Shown here: in pieces, positions 44,661 to 54,005 of the stretch
Layout: each line of letters starts with the position of its first letter
Position numbering within the stretch: position 1 is the first letter of the stretch
Source: Paenibacillus rhizovicinus
GTDB lineage: Bacteria; Bacillota; Bacilli; Paenibacillales; Paenibacillaceae
Length of the DNA stretch: 64,000 nt
NCBI RefSeq assembly: GCF_010365285.1
Contig: NZ_CP048286.1
Span: 3,402,001 to 3,466,000, forward strand
Direction of reading: 5' to 3'
Notes under the pieces: generated by a model
What the model was told of the DNA's origin: nothing
Databases searched by the model: none
Seen by the model: the letters and a program-made list of their open reading frames with translations, nothing else
Translations under genes and position numbers: made by a program

Positions 44661-44690
44661 AAAGGGCGTCCCCTTGCGAGGCGCCCTTTT
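44661..44690 (+). terminator. terminator of the reductase-epimerase-reductase run
   Basis: AAAGGGCG-TCC-N8-GG-CGCCCTTTT; GC-rich stem with a T-run. Confidence 0.8.
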
Positions 44691-44738
44691 CGCATTCGCT
44701 GCTCTTCGTGCTCGTGTACTCGATGACGAATTCGTCCA

Positions 44739-44767
44739 TTGTACGAGCCGTCGCGCTCCACTATACT
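44739..44767 (+). promoter_or_regulatory. sigma-A-like promoter of the histidine phosphatase gene
   Basis: TTGTAC (44739-44744), 17 bp, TATACT (44762-44767), 41 bases before the start codon. Confidence 0.7.
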
Positions 44768-44808
44768 AAGGTTGAATTTTCATTCATCCAACATCTGGAG
44801 GGAATAAA

Positions 44809-45516
44809 GTGAAACTTTATATCATTCGCCACGCGGATCCGGATTACCCCAACCATACGATTACGGCGCCCGGACATTTGGAGGCAAAGGCGCTGTCCGA
44901 ACGTCTCGCGAACACGAAGATCGACCGGATCTACAGCTCGCCGCTCGGCAGGGCGCTGCACACCATGCAGTATACTTCCGATGCGCTGGGCATGACGCCG
45001 ACCGTACTCCCTTGGACGGCGGAGCTGGACGGCTGGCAGATTACCCAGCCTTCCGGGGAAAGCATGGTAGCCTGGAACAGCGACCATACGTGGGTACGCG
45101 AGCAGCGTCCTTTTCCGTCCAGCGACGATTGGCATGCGCGCGCGCCATTCGACAATCCGGTCTTCAAGGCGAAATTCTCGCAAATCCAAGCGGACTCCGA
45201 TGCGTTCTTCCTCCAGCACGGCTATCGCCGCGAAGGCGGCCGATACCGGATCGTGGAGCCGAACCGGGAAGCAATCGCGGTGTTCTGCCACCTCGGCTTC
45301 GGTCTCGCCTGGCTGTCCCACCTGCTCGAGCTGCCGTTGTCGATGGTATGGTCGGGCTTCTGGATCGCGCCGAGCTCGGTGACGACCGTCGTCATGGAAG
45401 AACGCGCGCATGGCTGGGCCGCTCCCCGCTGCTATGGCGTCGGGGACATTTCGCATCTGTACGGCGCAGGACTCGCTGCCAGCCGAGCCGGATTGTTCGC
45501 GGAGAATACCGATTGA
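44809..45516 (+). CDS. histidine phosphatase family protein
   Basis: A 235-aa phosphoglycerate-mutase-like protein. The catalytic RH motif is in KLYIIRHADPDYPN; IYSSPLGRALHTMQYTSDAL is the second conserved segment, and VFCHLGFGLAWLSHLL carries the second catalytic His. The substrate is unknown; such proteins dephosphorylate small molecules. The GTG follows GGAGGG by 8 bases. It has its own promoter. Confidence 0.9.
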   Translation: MKLYIIRHADPDYPNHTITAPGHLEAKALSERLANTKIDRIYSSPLGRALHTMQYTSDALGMTPTVLPWTAELDGWQITQPSGESMVAWNSDHTWVREQRPFPSSDDWHARAPFDNPVFKAKFSQIQADSDAFFLQHGYRREGGRYRIVEPNREAIAVFCHLGFGLAWLSHLLELPLSMVWSGFWIAPSSVTTVVMEERAHGWAAPRCYGVGDISHLYGAGLAASRAGLFAENTD

Positions 45517-45545
45517 CGCATTGATTACAGGGTATTACGTCGGTT

Positions 45546-46844
45546 TCACTGAGAATGCCCGCCTTTGGCCGAGAACCGTGAGGCGATGAACACAAGGACG
45601 ATCAATCCCAGGCTGAGCAACAGACCGACACGCTCGTCGCGGTGCAGCCATGCTCCCGAAACAGCCGCCGCGATCAAGGCGATTCCAAGATAGGCGCCAT
45701 ATGGATAGAGCCATGCACGCGGCTTTGAGGGAGCAGCCGAAGAATGGCGGCGGAGCTTCAAATACGAGGCAAGGATCAGCATCCAGTTCAGAATCAGCAT
45801 CACGCCCGCGGAAGTCGTTACGTATTCGTACATCGTATTCGGCAGGATGTACGAGCAGCCGATGGATACCGCCAGCGCGGCGGCCGTCAGCAGCAGCGAA
45901 CGCCACGCGATGCCTCGTTCGTTCACCTTGCCGAGCGCGCGCGGCGCATCCCCGTCCTCCGACAGGGTCACCATAATGCGGCTGATGGCGAAGAACGCGC
46001 CGACCATCGTAGAGAAGGCGGCGCTAATTATGACAAGATTGAACACCGTATCGAGATAAGGAATGCGGAAGACGGACAATGCGGTGACGAACGGACTTTC
46101 CGACTCGTCGTAGCGGTTCCAGGCTGCCATGCGCAGCACCATAAACAGCGCGAGCGCATAGCAGAGGACGAGCGAGATCAGCAGCACGATGCCGGACTTG
46201 GCGATATCCACCTTGCGTTTCAGCTCGGAGGCGGTCACGCCCACCACTTCGATGCCGCCGAACGAGAAGAAGACGAACACCATTGCCGACCATAAGCCTT
46301 GGACACCGTACGGAAACCATGTCTGACTGTGCAGCGATGCCACTTGCGCCGCCTTGGCCGGGTAGATCGCGCCGAAGACGAACAACCCCCCGAATAGGAT
46401 GAACGCGACCAGAATAGCCAGCTTCACGACCGCGAACACCGACTCGATCCGGCCGAAGCTTCGCGCGCCCATCACATTAATGCTGAAGCCAAGCGCTGCA
46501 TAAATCAGAGAGAAGACGCCGAGCGGCACGCGGGGAAACCAATATTCCGTGAATGTCGAGAGCGCGACGATTTCGCTCGACATGATCAGCACGCCGGCAA
46601 GCCAATACACCCAGCCGGACAGAAATCCCGCGGAGTGCCCGAAGGCCAGCTTGGCGTACGCACGGAATGATCCGGGCCGCGGGTCGTTAGCCGTCATTTC
46701 CGCAAGCGCAGCGAACACGATCAGCGTCGCGAGACCCGCGATTAAATAGCCGATCAGCACCGAAGGGCCTGCCGTCCGAATCGAAAGGCCGGTCCCGAGG
46801 AAGAAGCCTGCCCCGATAATGGAGCTCGCCCCCGCCGCCCTCAA
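45546..46844 (-). CDS. amino acid permease (APC family), start disrupted
   Basis: A 432-aa transporter with about 11-12 helices. ASSIIGAGFFLGTGLSIRTA is helix 1 of the amino acid-polyamine-organocation family; later AEMTANDPRPGSFRAYAKLA and FSFGGIEVVGVTASELKRK fit this group. The only in-frame start, TTG 46844, lacks a ribosome site and an in-frame TGA lies just before it. In the neighbouring frame the sequence reads LTVIGMK; removing one A from the AAA at 46849-46851 joins it to NALRAAG. A frameshift or sequencing error is likely (see findings). Confidence 0.8.
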   Translation of the reverse strand: MRAAGASSIIGAGFFLGTGLSIRTAGPSVLIGYLIAGLATLIVFAALAEMTANDPRPGSFRAYAKLAFGHSAGFLSGWVYWLAGVLIMSSEIVALSTFTEYWFPRVPLGVFSLIYAALGFSINVMGARSFGRIESVFAVVKLAILVAFILFGGLFVFGAIYPAKAAQVASLHSQTWFPYGVQGLWSAMVFVFFSFGGIEVVGVTASELKRKVDIAKSGIVLLISLVLCYALALFMVLRMAAWNRYDESESPFVTALSVFRIPYLDTVFNLVIISAAFSTMVGAFFAISRIMVTLSEDGDAPRALGKVNERGIAWRSLLLTAAALAVSIGCSYILPNTMYEYVTTSAGVMLILNWMLILASYLKLRRHSSAAPSKPRAWLYPYGAYLGIALIAAAVSGAWLHRDERVGLLLSLGLIVLVFIASRFSAKGGHSQ

Positions 46845-46936
46845 GGCATTTCATGCCAATCACCGTCAGTATGTCCGATGACGGCGGCCTGTATGTCCGT
46901 ACGGCTGATGGCGCGCGACCAGGCCGAGCAGCCGCC

Positions 46937-46978
46937 AAAAAAAACCAGCCGGACTCCTCGAATAGGAGCCCGGCCGGT
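46937..46978 (-). terminator. distal terminator of the SLH-glycosidase gene
   Basis: ACC-GCCGG-CTCCT-CGAAT-AGGAG-CCGGC-GGT with eight T on the minus strand. It lies upstream of the permease start. Confidence 0.8.
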
Positions 46979-47040
46979 CCGTGTTATGCGCAGCCCGCCA
47001 AGAGGGAGGGGCCCATTCATTCAAACGAAAAGAACGCGAA

Positions 47041-47086
47041 GAAGGGCTGCGATCGCCCGCCTTCCGGCAAACTGTCGCAGCCCTTC
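47041..47086 (-). terminator. proximal hairpin after the SLH-glycosidase gene
   Basis: GAAGGGCTGCGA-N22-TCGCAGCCCTTC directly after the stop; a second terminator-like stem ahead of the T-run terminator. Confidence 0.55.
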
Positions 47087-47106
47087 TCCTCCGCTCTCGC
47101 CTGTGC

Positions 47107-49386
47107 TTAGGAAGCAACGGGCAGAACGCCTTGCGGATCCAATTGTCCGAGCAGTACGCGGATAGCCGCCGCCGTATTCGGCTCTTCCTTCCCGTACGCG
47201 GCAATGCCCGACTTCACGTTCCGCACGTACAGCATCTCGTACGGATTGCCGAGCGACAGCAGTACATAGCGCTTATCGCGCTTGTTCAGCTCGTCAATGA
47301 CGGCTTGGCTGTCGGACCAGCTGAATTGGCTCGCCGTATTGCGGAACTGATAAGAAGCGGCGATAACGTAATCCGCCTGGTCGATGGCCGGCATCGCCTC
47401 ATTCGCTTTGCCCGGCTTCATCACCACGACCTGCGTCCTCAACAGTTTCCCCGCGCCCGCCAATGCCAGCTGGCTCTCCAGCTGCTTCGCCTGCTCCTCG
47501 TCGGCCGCGACGATCGCCACGCGATCTCCCTGCCGGATGAGATCCGGATGCTTCCCGTCACGTCCGGCCAGCAGCGTCACCGCGCGCTCCGCGATCGTCC
47601 GCTCCACCTGCCGGTGCTGGTCGGTTCCGATAACGCCCTTCAAGGACGCAAGTTTGGCAGATAGACTTTCGCCGCGATCGAACAGCCCGTACTTGTCCTT
47701 GAGCGACAGGATGCGCTTCACCGAATCATGAATGCGTACCATCGGAACGGAGCCGTTCTGAACGGCCTTCACCAGCGTCCGCTGCGCGGCAGCCGGATCC
47801 TGCGGCATGAGAATGATGTCCACGCCGGCATTCACGGCGCGCGTGACCGCCTGGGCTTCGCCGAAATGCTCCGCGATGCCGTTCATGGTGAAGGCATCGG
47901 AGATGATGACCCCTTTGAAGCCCAGCTCTTCCCGCAGCAATCCCGTCAGCACCTTCTTCGACATGGTCGCGGGAATCGGCACGCTGCTGCCGTCCTTCAA
48001 GGAGACGACATGCTCGTCATCCACGGCGGGGAAGGCGATATGGGCGGTCATGATCATGTCCACGCCGCTCGCGACGGCAGCCTTGAACGGCTTCAACTCC
48101 ACTTCGTCCAGCCGATTGCGGTCATGCATGAGCACCGGCAAACCCAGGTGAGAGTCGACCGTCGTGTCCCCATGTCCCGGAAAATGCTTCACCGCCGCGA
48201 TAACGCCCGAAGCCTTCAGTCCCCGCATCGTCGCAAGGCCGAGGCTGGACACCAGATCGGGATCGGACCCGAACGACCGCTTCCCGATGATCGGATTATC
48301 GGGATTGCTGTTCACGTCCAAATCCGGCGCAAAGTTCAGCTGCAGCCCCAGCGCCTTGAGCTCTTCGCCCGTCAGCTTGCCCGCCGCCTCGGCGAGCCCG
48401 GCATCGCCCGTTGCGCCGAGCGCCATCTGCCCCGGCAGGTTCGTGCCTCCAGGAATGCGCTTAATGACGCCGCCCTCCTGATCGACGCCGAGGAAGAGCG
48501 GAATATCGCCCGCCTTCGCTTCTTCGGCCTGCAGCCCGTCGGTCAATGTCGTAAGCTGTTCCGCATTAACGATGTTCTTATCGAATACGATGAAACCGCC
48601 CGGCGCTTGCTCATGGATGATGTCCTTCAGACCGTCGTTGACGGTCGTCGTCGGCTGACCCTTGTACATCCGGATATCCGGCATCAGCATCTGTCCGACC
48701 TGCTCGTTCAACGTCATGTACGACATCAGCTTGTCCCAGTCCTTCGCCCCGATGGCCGCCTCGCGCTCGAAGCGGATCACACGCGTCATGAAGACCGCGA
48801 ATTCCGCGCGCGTTACCGATTGATTCGGACGGTAGGTACCGTCCGCATAGCCCCCGATCAATCCGTTTGAACTCATGATGCGAATCGGCGCGGCCGCCCA
48901 GGAGGAATCCGCATCCGACAGCTGCATATGCTTACCCCCTTCCTCAAGCGCGTAAGCACGAGCGAGGAAAGACGCCGTCTCCGCACGGGTAATCGGCGCA
49001 TCCGGATGGAAAGAGCCGTCCGGAAATCCGCCTGCCAGCCCCGTCTTCGCGGCCGCGGCAATTTCCCGGTAGAACGGGTGCGTCGGCGAGACATCCGTAT
49101 ACGCAGCGCTACCTGCGGCTTCGGGCACTCCCATCGGGTACAGCTCCCGCACCATGAAAGTGACCGCCTGGCCGCGGGTAACCGCCCCCTCCGGCTTGAA
49201 CTTTCCGTTTCCGTAACCGGCTACCGTACCCCGATTCGACAGATATTCAATGCTGTCCGCCGCCCATTGCGAGTACTGCAGGTCGCTGAATTTCTCTGCG
49301 GCAGATGCCGCCCCCGCCCAAATGCATAACGAGCCGAATAGACCGGCAGCGGCAGCCACTCCGATCGTCGTTTTTTTCATTTTCAT
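47107..49386 (-). CDS. SLH-anchored family 3 glycoside hydrolase (NagZ-like)
   Basis: A 759-aa surface enzyme. A signal peptide (residues 1-29) precedes three SLH domains (about 32-205; EKFSDLQYSQWAADSIEYLS and repeated YGNGKFKPEGAVTRGQ/FPDGSFHPDAPITRAE/YADGTYRPNQSVTRAE motifs) that bind pyruvylated wall polymer. Residues about 225-570 are a GH3 catalytic domain with the NagZ signature KHFPGHGDT and the nucleophile region IISDAFTM; a C-terminal GH3 domain follows. It probably removes beta-N-acetylglucosamine from wall fragments. The ATG follows GGGAG by 7 bases. Confidence 0.93.
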   Translation of the reverse strand: MKMKKTTIGVAAAAGLFGSLCIWAGAASAAEKFSDLQYSQWAADSIEYLSNRGTVAGYGNGKFKPEGAVTRGQAVTFMVRELYPMGVPEAAGSAAYTDVSPTHPFYREIAAAAKTGLAGGFPDGSFHPDAPITRAETASFLARAYALEEGGKHMQLSDADSSWAAAPIRIMSSNGLIGGYADGTYRPNQSVTRAEFAVFMTRVIRFEREAAIGAKDWDKLMSYMTLNEQVGQMLMPDIRMYKGQPTTTVNDGLKDIIHEQAPGGFIVFDKNIVNAEQLTTLTDGLQAEEAKAGDIPLFLGVDQEGGVIKRIPGGTNLPGQMALGATGDAGLAEAAGKLTGEELKALGLQLNFAPDLDVNSNPDNPIIGKRSFGSDPDLVSSLGLATMRGLKASGVIAAVKHFPGHGDTTVDSHLGLPVLMHDRNRLDEVELKPFKAAVASGVDMIMTAHIAFPAVDDEHVVSLKDGSSVPIPATMSKKVLTGLLREELGFKGVIISDAFTMNGIAEHFGEAQAVTRAVNAGVDIILMPQDPAAAQRTLVKAVQNGSVPMVRIHDSVKRILSLKDKYGLFDRGESLSAKLASLKGVIGTDQHRQVERTIAERAVTLLAGRDGKHPDLIRQGDRVAIVAADEEQAKQLESQLALAGAGKLLRTQVVVMKPGKANEAMPAIDQADYVIAASYQFRNTASQFSWSDSQAVIDELNKRDKRYVLLSLGNPYEMLYVRNVKSGIAAYGKEEPNTAAAIRVLLGQLDPQGVLPVAS

Positions 49387-49630
49387 TCCTTGCTCCCACC
49401 TCGGTGCAAAATTTATGTATCCCTCTTATACGCCAGACAGGGGCAAAATGTTTCTGGCATGGCAGAATGTACCGATCCTGGCAGCCCGCGGGCATGCAAA
49501 AAAGAGCATCAGCGCCGCTGCGCCGTGCTCCAAACTTCGTACTCCATATTAGGCGCATTAAGTCCCGCTCATTGCGCCTTACCTATACAAAACAAGGGTC
49601 ATTCCGCGACGGCCATCTCTATGGGCCCGA

Positions 49631-50011
49631 CTACAGGGCGCCCGCCGCCCGGACGATTTCATCCGCTTGCTCGTAATCTTCCTCTTCCACGATCGCCACG
49701 AGCATAATATCCCGCCCGCTGACCCGATTGTCGGGGCTGCCCGAGCTATAACCGCTTGCGCTGACGCTGGAAGCGGACAGAATGCCCGCGTCGGGACCGT
49801 CGAAGTCGCCGCCGAGCGTTAATGACCCGAGTCCGGGAAAGTCTCCGGATATGGTCGCCCCGAGCTTGTCCAGGCTTTGAACGCCCGGGCCCGCATAACC
49901 GTCGATGCGCTCGATCGCATAGTCGACGAGCTTAAGCGAGCGAAGCTGTTCCAGCGCCTCCTTGGCTTGATCCGGCGTATTGAAATAAGCGAATACCGTA
50001 CGTTCCGACAT
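49631..50011 (-). CDS. YflT-like general stress protein
   Basis: A 126-aa soluble protein. MSERTVFAYFNTPDQAKEAL and QLRSLKLVDYAIERIDGY fit the YflT/GsiB-17M type domain found in general stress proteins; the C-terminal part repeats a beta-alpha unit (IMLVAIVEEEDYEQADEIV). A Gly/Ser-rich stretch lies between. The ATG at 50011 follows GGGGG; a longer reading has no better site. It is a single gene between two SLH genes. Confidence 0.7.
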   Translation of the reverse strand: MSERTVFAYFNTPDQAKEALEQLRSLKLVDYAIERIDGYAGPGVQSLDKLGATISGDFPGLGSLTLGGDFDGPDAGILSASSVSASGYSSGSPDNRVSGRDIMLVAIVEEEDYEQADEIVRAAGAL

Positions 50012-50105
50012 GAATGTTCCCCCGATTGATAGAATGGCATGCTTGGGAAATGGCTCCAATAGTGTGCGCCCCGCTCCAGGGAACTATGCGCATGTCCGCA
50101 AAGCA

Positions 50106-50140
50106 AAAAGGCCGTCAGGCCCCGAGGGGACTAACGGCCA
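50106..50140 (-). terminator. terminator of the large SLH gene
   Basis: GGCCGT-TAGT-CCCC-TC-GGGG-CCTG-ACGGCC followed by TTTTTG on the minus strand. Confidence 0.85.
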
Positions 50141-50205
50141 TCATTGCACGGGCGGAAAGCCGTACTGCTCGCTCCCCGTTTCCGTGCCGGTAAAAGTTCA
50201 GGATT

Positions 50206-53139
50206 CTATTCGTTAATAAGCCCCGTCAGATGCAGCAGGTTATAGATCAACGCTGCCGTTTCCGCGCGCGTGGCGGCTGCCGTAGGGTTCAAGTTACCCT
50301 TGGCATCGCCGTTCATGATTTTCATTCCCGCAAGCGCCGCGACTGCGGACTTGGCATAACCGGCAATCGCATCCCGGTCATGGAACTGCTCCAGGCTGGA
50401 GGCATTCGATTCTGGAGCCTGATGCAAATAAGCAAGCACGCGGCCCAGAATGACGGCCTCTTCCTGACGGGTAATGGATTGGTTCGCTTTGAAGCTGCCA
50501 TCCGCGTACCCGGTGATGAACCCGCGAGAGACCATTGCGTCAAGAACGCCGGCATACCAAGCCGATGCATGCACGTCGGTAAATTCCGGCGTGCCGGTAC
50601 CCGCGTTCAGACCAAGGCCTTTCGCGATCATTTGGGCGAACTCCGCGCGCGTTACGTTCGCGTTCGGCTTGAACATGCCGTTCTCGTAGCCGTTAATAAT
50701 CAGCTTGTTCGCCAGCGCGCCGATCTTATCCTTGGCCCAAGAGCCATCGATATCGGAAAGCTTGCTTGCGTGCGAGATGACGGTGTACACGGAGTTATGA
50801 TCCGTCTTAAGAACGGCTACCGTCGTATCGCCGACGACCGTGAAGTCGGTTGGCACGGGCGTTACCGAGCCGTCGGAATGAAGCACTACGCCTACTGCGG
50901 TCGTCTTGTCCGCAGCTGGCTGCAGTTCAAAGGAGCGATTCACGTAGATGCCTTGGAAGTCGTTCAACGCGTATGTCCGGTCCGCCGTGACGACGTCGAT
51001 CGAGAAGCTTGCGACAGCCGTGGCGGGCGTACCGTTTGCGGCGGTGATTTGCTGCTGCACCGCGCTTGCCGGTACTAGCTCAATCGTGATTCGAAGCTCG
51101 GCATCCTTGACGGCCTCGCCCGACAATCCGAGCGCTTGCTCCAGGGCGGCGGTATTCGCCAGCGCGGCAGGAAGCTCATAGGTTACGCCATGGACTTGGA
51201 AGACGACCTTCGCCTTCGCATCCTGCTTGAGCAGTTCGGTTAGCAATCCGGCCGTTAACGATACGATCGATTTGCCATTCGATTCGGCCACCGGCACGAC
51301 GACGGCCTGCACGCCTGTATCCCCGGCTTGTTTCAGAAGGTCCGCTTCATTGATTGTCGTTACAGTATCTCCGGTATCAGTAGTGGAAGCACGGACGGGA
51401 GCAACGATTACTTTGCTGTCGAATGCCCCGATTAACGCCTTGGTCGCGCTGGTCAAATCAACGGCAGGCGCCGGAGGAGTGACCGTCTCGCCCGGATCGG
51501 CGACAGTCTCGTATGCCATACCCCGCACTTTTACTATGAACGAAGCCGAGCTCGTTTCATCGCCCTTCGTAATCTCGGCGGTCAGCGTAACCGTCTCATC
51601 CCGTCCCGTAATCCGATGTTCCTTGCCGTCATTCGAAATGACAGCAGGCTTGTCGGAAGACCACGCGATGGCCGAACCGTGCGCGCCCAGAGCCGCCAAA
51701 GTCAGATTGCCTGTAACTTTGCTGGCGGAATCCCCCGTTTGGTATCCGACCGAAAGATGGTCATGATCGTAAGTCACCGCTTCTTCGTCGGTTTCAGGCA
51801 TCGCCGAAACCGTAATGGAGAAGGTTTTGGTCTCTACGGCATCATGCAGCTTGAGCGTTGCCGTCAATTCCACCTCCGCCGAGCCTGCCGTGAAGCTTGG
51901 GCGATGCACGGTGCCGTCAGCCCCGAGCACGGCTGCATTCGCGGAGCTCCAGCTGACGGTTACAGTATTACCATTCAAGGTAGAAGGCAGCACCAGCGGC
52001 TGCGTTACCGAAGAAGGCGAATCTCCGTTTGCATAGCCGGGGTTCAAGCCCGCTTTCGCGAACAGAACCACTTCGGAATCCGTGCCGATTACCGTGATCG
52101 GAAACGTTACGTCCGCAGACTCGCCGTTCCTATTAATGTGAGCCGTCAACGTCACTTCGGCTGTAACGGCCGGCCGACGTACCGCTACCTCTATCATGTT
52201 CGGCATAGCTGTGCATACCGCAGCAAATACCGGAGCACAATCCGTTTGAATGATAGTCGGATTCTCCGAACTCCAGGAAATATCCGTCCCATTAATAGCA
52301 TCGGCAGTCGGCAGCCTCAAACTCTGCGTGACATAGCCGGACGACTCGTCCGCAGCATAGAACGGCGAAAGGCTTGCGCTTGTGTTCGCCACGGCATCGG
52401 TATCCGTCATCGCAGGCGGAGCCGAGCCGATGACATTGAGTTCATAGTCCTGCGTTTCCGTTACCGAGCCTTTCGTAATCGAAGCCGTCAATATGACGAT
52501 CGTGTCATGCAGCGGCTGCGATTTGACGAACCCTTGATTGCCGTTGATCTCGATGATGTCTGGCGTACCCGAAGACCAGGTAATGCCCGTGCCCGTAAAC
52601 ATGTCCTCCGTCGGCAGCGTCATGCTCGTGAGGACGCGGCCCATGCTCTCGTCCTCGCCGAAGAACGGCGTCAGGCTCGCCTTCGTATCCGCGACGCTTT
52701 CCGCATCGGTCGCCATGCCCCGGGACTCGACAACCGCAAAGAACGCAGCAGCGTCATTGCCCGAAACGGCAAGATAACTGTTCTTCCCGATTATGGAGGA
52801 GGTGAGCTTAAATGTACTGCCGGAATTAGAGGCAGTCAGAGCAGCATGAGCATCCGTAAGCGCCTGATTGATAAAGCCAACCAAGCCGTCCATGTCCGTC
52901 AGATCCCCCGTCAACGCGATCTCGGCCGCGTGAGCGCCATCGCTGATCGAGAAGTTCTTGGCGTTGATCCCCGAGAAATCAAAATCCGAAATCGTCCTGC
53001 TCGTCGCCGTCGCTGCCGTTCCCCTGTCCGGAACAGTAGCAAAAGCCAGCCCGCTGAAACTAGTAAGCATAATGGCCAATACGACAAATACCGATAAGCC
53101 ACGCATCGCTCTTATACGTCTTCCGTGTCTTCCGATCAT
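50206..53139 (-). CDS. large surface protein with Ig-like repeats and SLH domains
   Basis: A 977-aa exported protein, signal peptide to about residue 35. From about 140 to 545 there are four units of the atrophied bacterial Ig-like type, each with a core such as ITWSSGTPDIIEINGNQGFV, ISWSSENPTIIQTD, VSWSSANAAVLGADGTVHRP and IAWSSDKPAVISNDGKEHRI. An unrecognised domain lies at 565-780. Three SLH domains end the protein (about 790-975: YENGMFKPNANVTRAEFAQM, YADGSFKANQSITRQEEAVI). The role is probably structural or adhesive at the S-layer. Confidence 0.9.
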   Translation of the reverse strand: MIGRHGRRIRAMRGLSVFVVLAIMLTSFSGLAFATVPDRGTAATATSRTISDFDFSGINAKNFSISDGAHAAEIALTGDLTDMDGLVGFINQALTDAHAALTASNSGSTFKLTSSIIGKNSYLAVSGNDAAAFFAVVESRGMATDAESVADTKASLTPFFGEDESMGRVLTSMTLPTEDMFTGTGITWSSGTPDIIEINGNQGFVKSQPLHDTIVILTASITKGSVTETQDYELNVIGSAPPAMTDTDAVANTSASLSPFYAADESSGYVTQSLRLPTADAINGTDISWSSENPTIIQTDCAPVFAAVCTAMPNMIEVAVRRPAVTAEVTLTAHINRNGESADVTFPITVIGTDSEVVLFAKAGLNPGYANGDSPSSVTQPLVLPSTLNGNTVTVSWSSANAAVLGADGTVHRPSFTAGSAEVELTATLKLHDAVETKTFSITVSAMPETDEEAVTYDHDHLSVGYQTGDSASKVTGNLTLAALGAHGSAIAWSSDKPAVISNDGKEHRITGRDETVTLTAEITKGDETSSASFIVKVRGMAYETVADPGETVTPPAPAVDLTSATKALIGAFDSKVIVAPVRASTTDTGDTVTTINEADLLKQAGDTGVQAVVVPVAESNGKSIVSLTAGLLTELLKQDAKAKVVFQVHGVTYELPAALANTAALEQALGLSGEAVKDAELRITIELVPASAVQQQITAANGTPATAVASFSIDVVTADRTYALNDFQGIYVNRSFELQPAADKTTAVGVVLHSDGSVTPVPTDFTVVGDTTVAVLKTDHNSVYTVISHASKLSDIDGSWAKDKIGALANKLIINGYENGMFKPNANVTRAEFAQMIAKGLGLNAGTGTPEFTDVHASAWYAGVLDAMVSRGFITGYADGSFKANQSITRQEEAVILGRVLAYLHQAPESNASSLEQFHDRDAIAGYAKSAVAALAGMKIMNGDAKGNLNPTAAATRAETAALIYNLLHLTGLINE

Positions 53140-53251
53140 AGTAGGGTACCCCCATTGAAAGATTTTACAAGGACTATTTTTCCTATTTCAAAGTATAGCA
53201 TAATCGACTAGATTCGACTGCTTGTCTAGCAATCAAGCGACATAAAAAGAC

Positions 53252-53283
53252 AAAAAAAGCATCGGCCGCAAACTCGCCATGCT
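53252..53283 (-). terminator. terminator of the unknown gene at 53326
   Basis: AGCAT-GGC-N9-GCC-G-ATGCT followed by seven T on the minus strand. Confidence 0.7.
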
Positions 53284-53325
53284 CTTCTTGCCTTCATACG
53301 CGCATTGCTCGCGCCGCGCCTCGTG

Positions 53326-53982
53326 CTATATCCGCCCGGCAGCCTGCAAAATAGCGGCCGCCGCCCGCTCCCGCCGTTCCGGATCCTCGCTCCTCATTGC
53401 CGCCTTCAGAATGTCGAGCGCCTCCCGAATCGTCGCTTCGCCGATCAATTCCGAGCTTCCGGGCGACGCCGGTTTCGCCACCATGCGCTCCAGCTGCTCC
53501 TTGGCGACGGCGCGCCCGAATACGCCGACTTCCCCAGCTTCCGCCAGAAAAGCCAGCAGCTCCGGATGCAAGTCCTCGCTATGCAGATGCTGAATCCACG
53601 TCACCCCGCGCCTATGCCCGCTGCGATCCTCGGCATTGTCGAATTCGGGGAGATAATAGTAGTCGCCCAGATCCCCAAGCACCATTCGCTCGCCGTCGTC
53701 AACGATGACGTAGTCCCCGTCCTGCATCGTTTGAGCGAAGATGAAGAGTTCTTCCGCTCTTCGGACGAGCTCCGCCACCGGCACTGGCTTCGGTGCCGGC
53801 CGCGGCTCCAGATCCAGCCCGTCCAAACAAAGCCCCTCGGTCAATTTCCCCATGATCTCCGCCTTGCCTAACAGGCTCATATCGCCGATGCCCGGCGCCC
53901 CGCAGCTTACATAGTGATTTTCCAAATAATCCGCTAGGCTGCCCGCCTCCGCAGGTCCAGCCTTGATCCGAAACAGCTGCAT
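53326..53982 (-). CDS. unknown soluble protein
   Basis: A 218-aa protein I do not recognise. No signal peptide or membrane segment is present. The middle carries an acidic beta-rich stretch (MQDGDYVIVDDGERMVLGDL) ahead of YYYLPEFDNAEDRSGHRRGV; the C-terminal 70 residues are helical and repeat-like (FLAEAGEVGVFGRAV, GEATIREALDILKAAMRSED). The ATG at 53982 is 8-9 bases after GGAGGG, and 23 bases after the M56 gene on the same strand, so it is probably part of the blaI-M56 operon. Confidence 0.7.
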   Translation of the reverse strand: MQLFRIKAGPAEAGSLADYLENHYVSCGAPGIGDMSLLGKAEIMGKLTEGLCLDGLDLEPRPAPKPVPVAELVRRAEELFIFAQTMQDGDYVIVDDGERMVLGDLGDYYYLPEFDNAEDRSGHRRGVTWIQHLHSEDLHPELLAFLAEAGEVGVFGRAVAKEQLERMVAKPASPGSSELIGEATIREALDILKAAMRSEDPERRERAAAAILQAAGRI

Positions 53983-54005
53983 ATCCAATCCCTCCTGTAC
54001 GCGCG

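Noticed and set aside
46866-47204. A 112-codon minus-strand frame between permease and SLH gene
   Set aside because: It spans two terminator hairpins and overlaps the end of the SLH-glycosidase gene in another frame.
47728-48870. A 380-codon plus-strand frame inside the glycosidase gene
   Set aside because: Antisense shadow; the GH3 motifs are on the minus strand.
51616-53097. A 493-codon plus-strand frame inside the large SLH gene
   Set aside because: Antisense shadow of a high-G+C gene; the SLH and Ig-like motifs are clear on the other strand.
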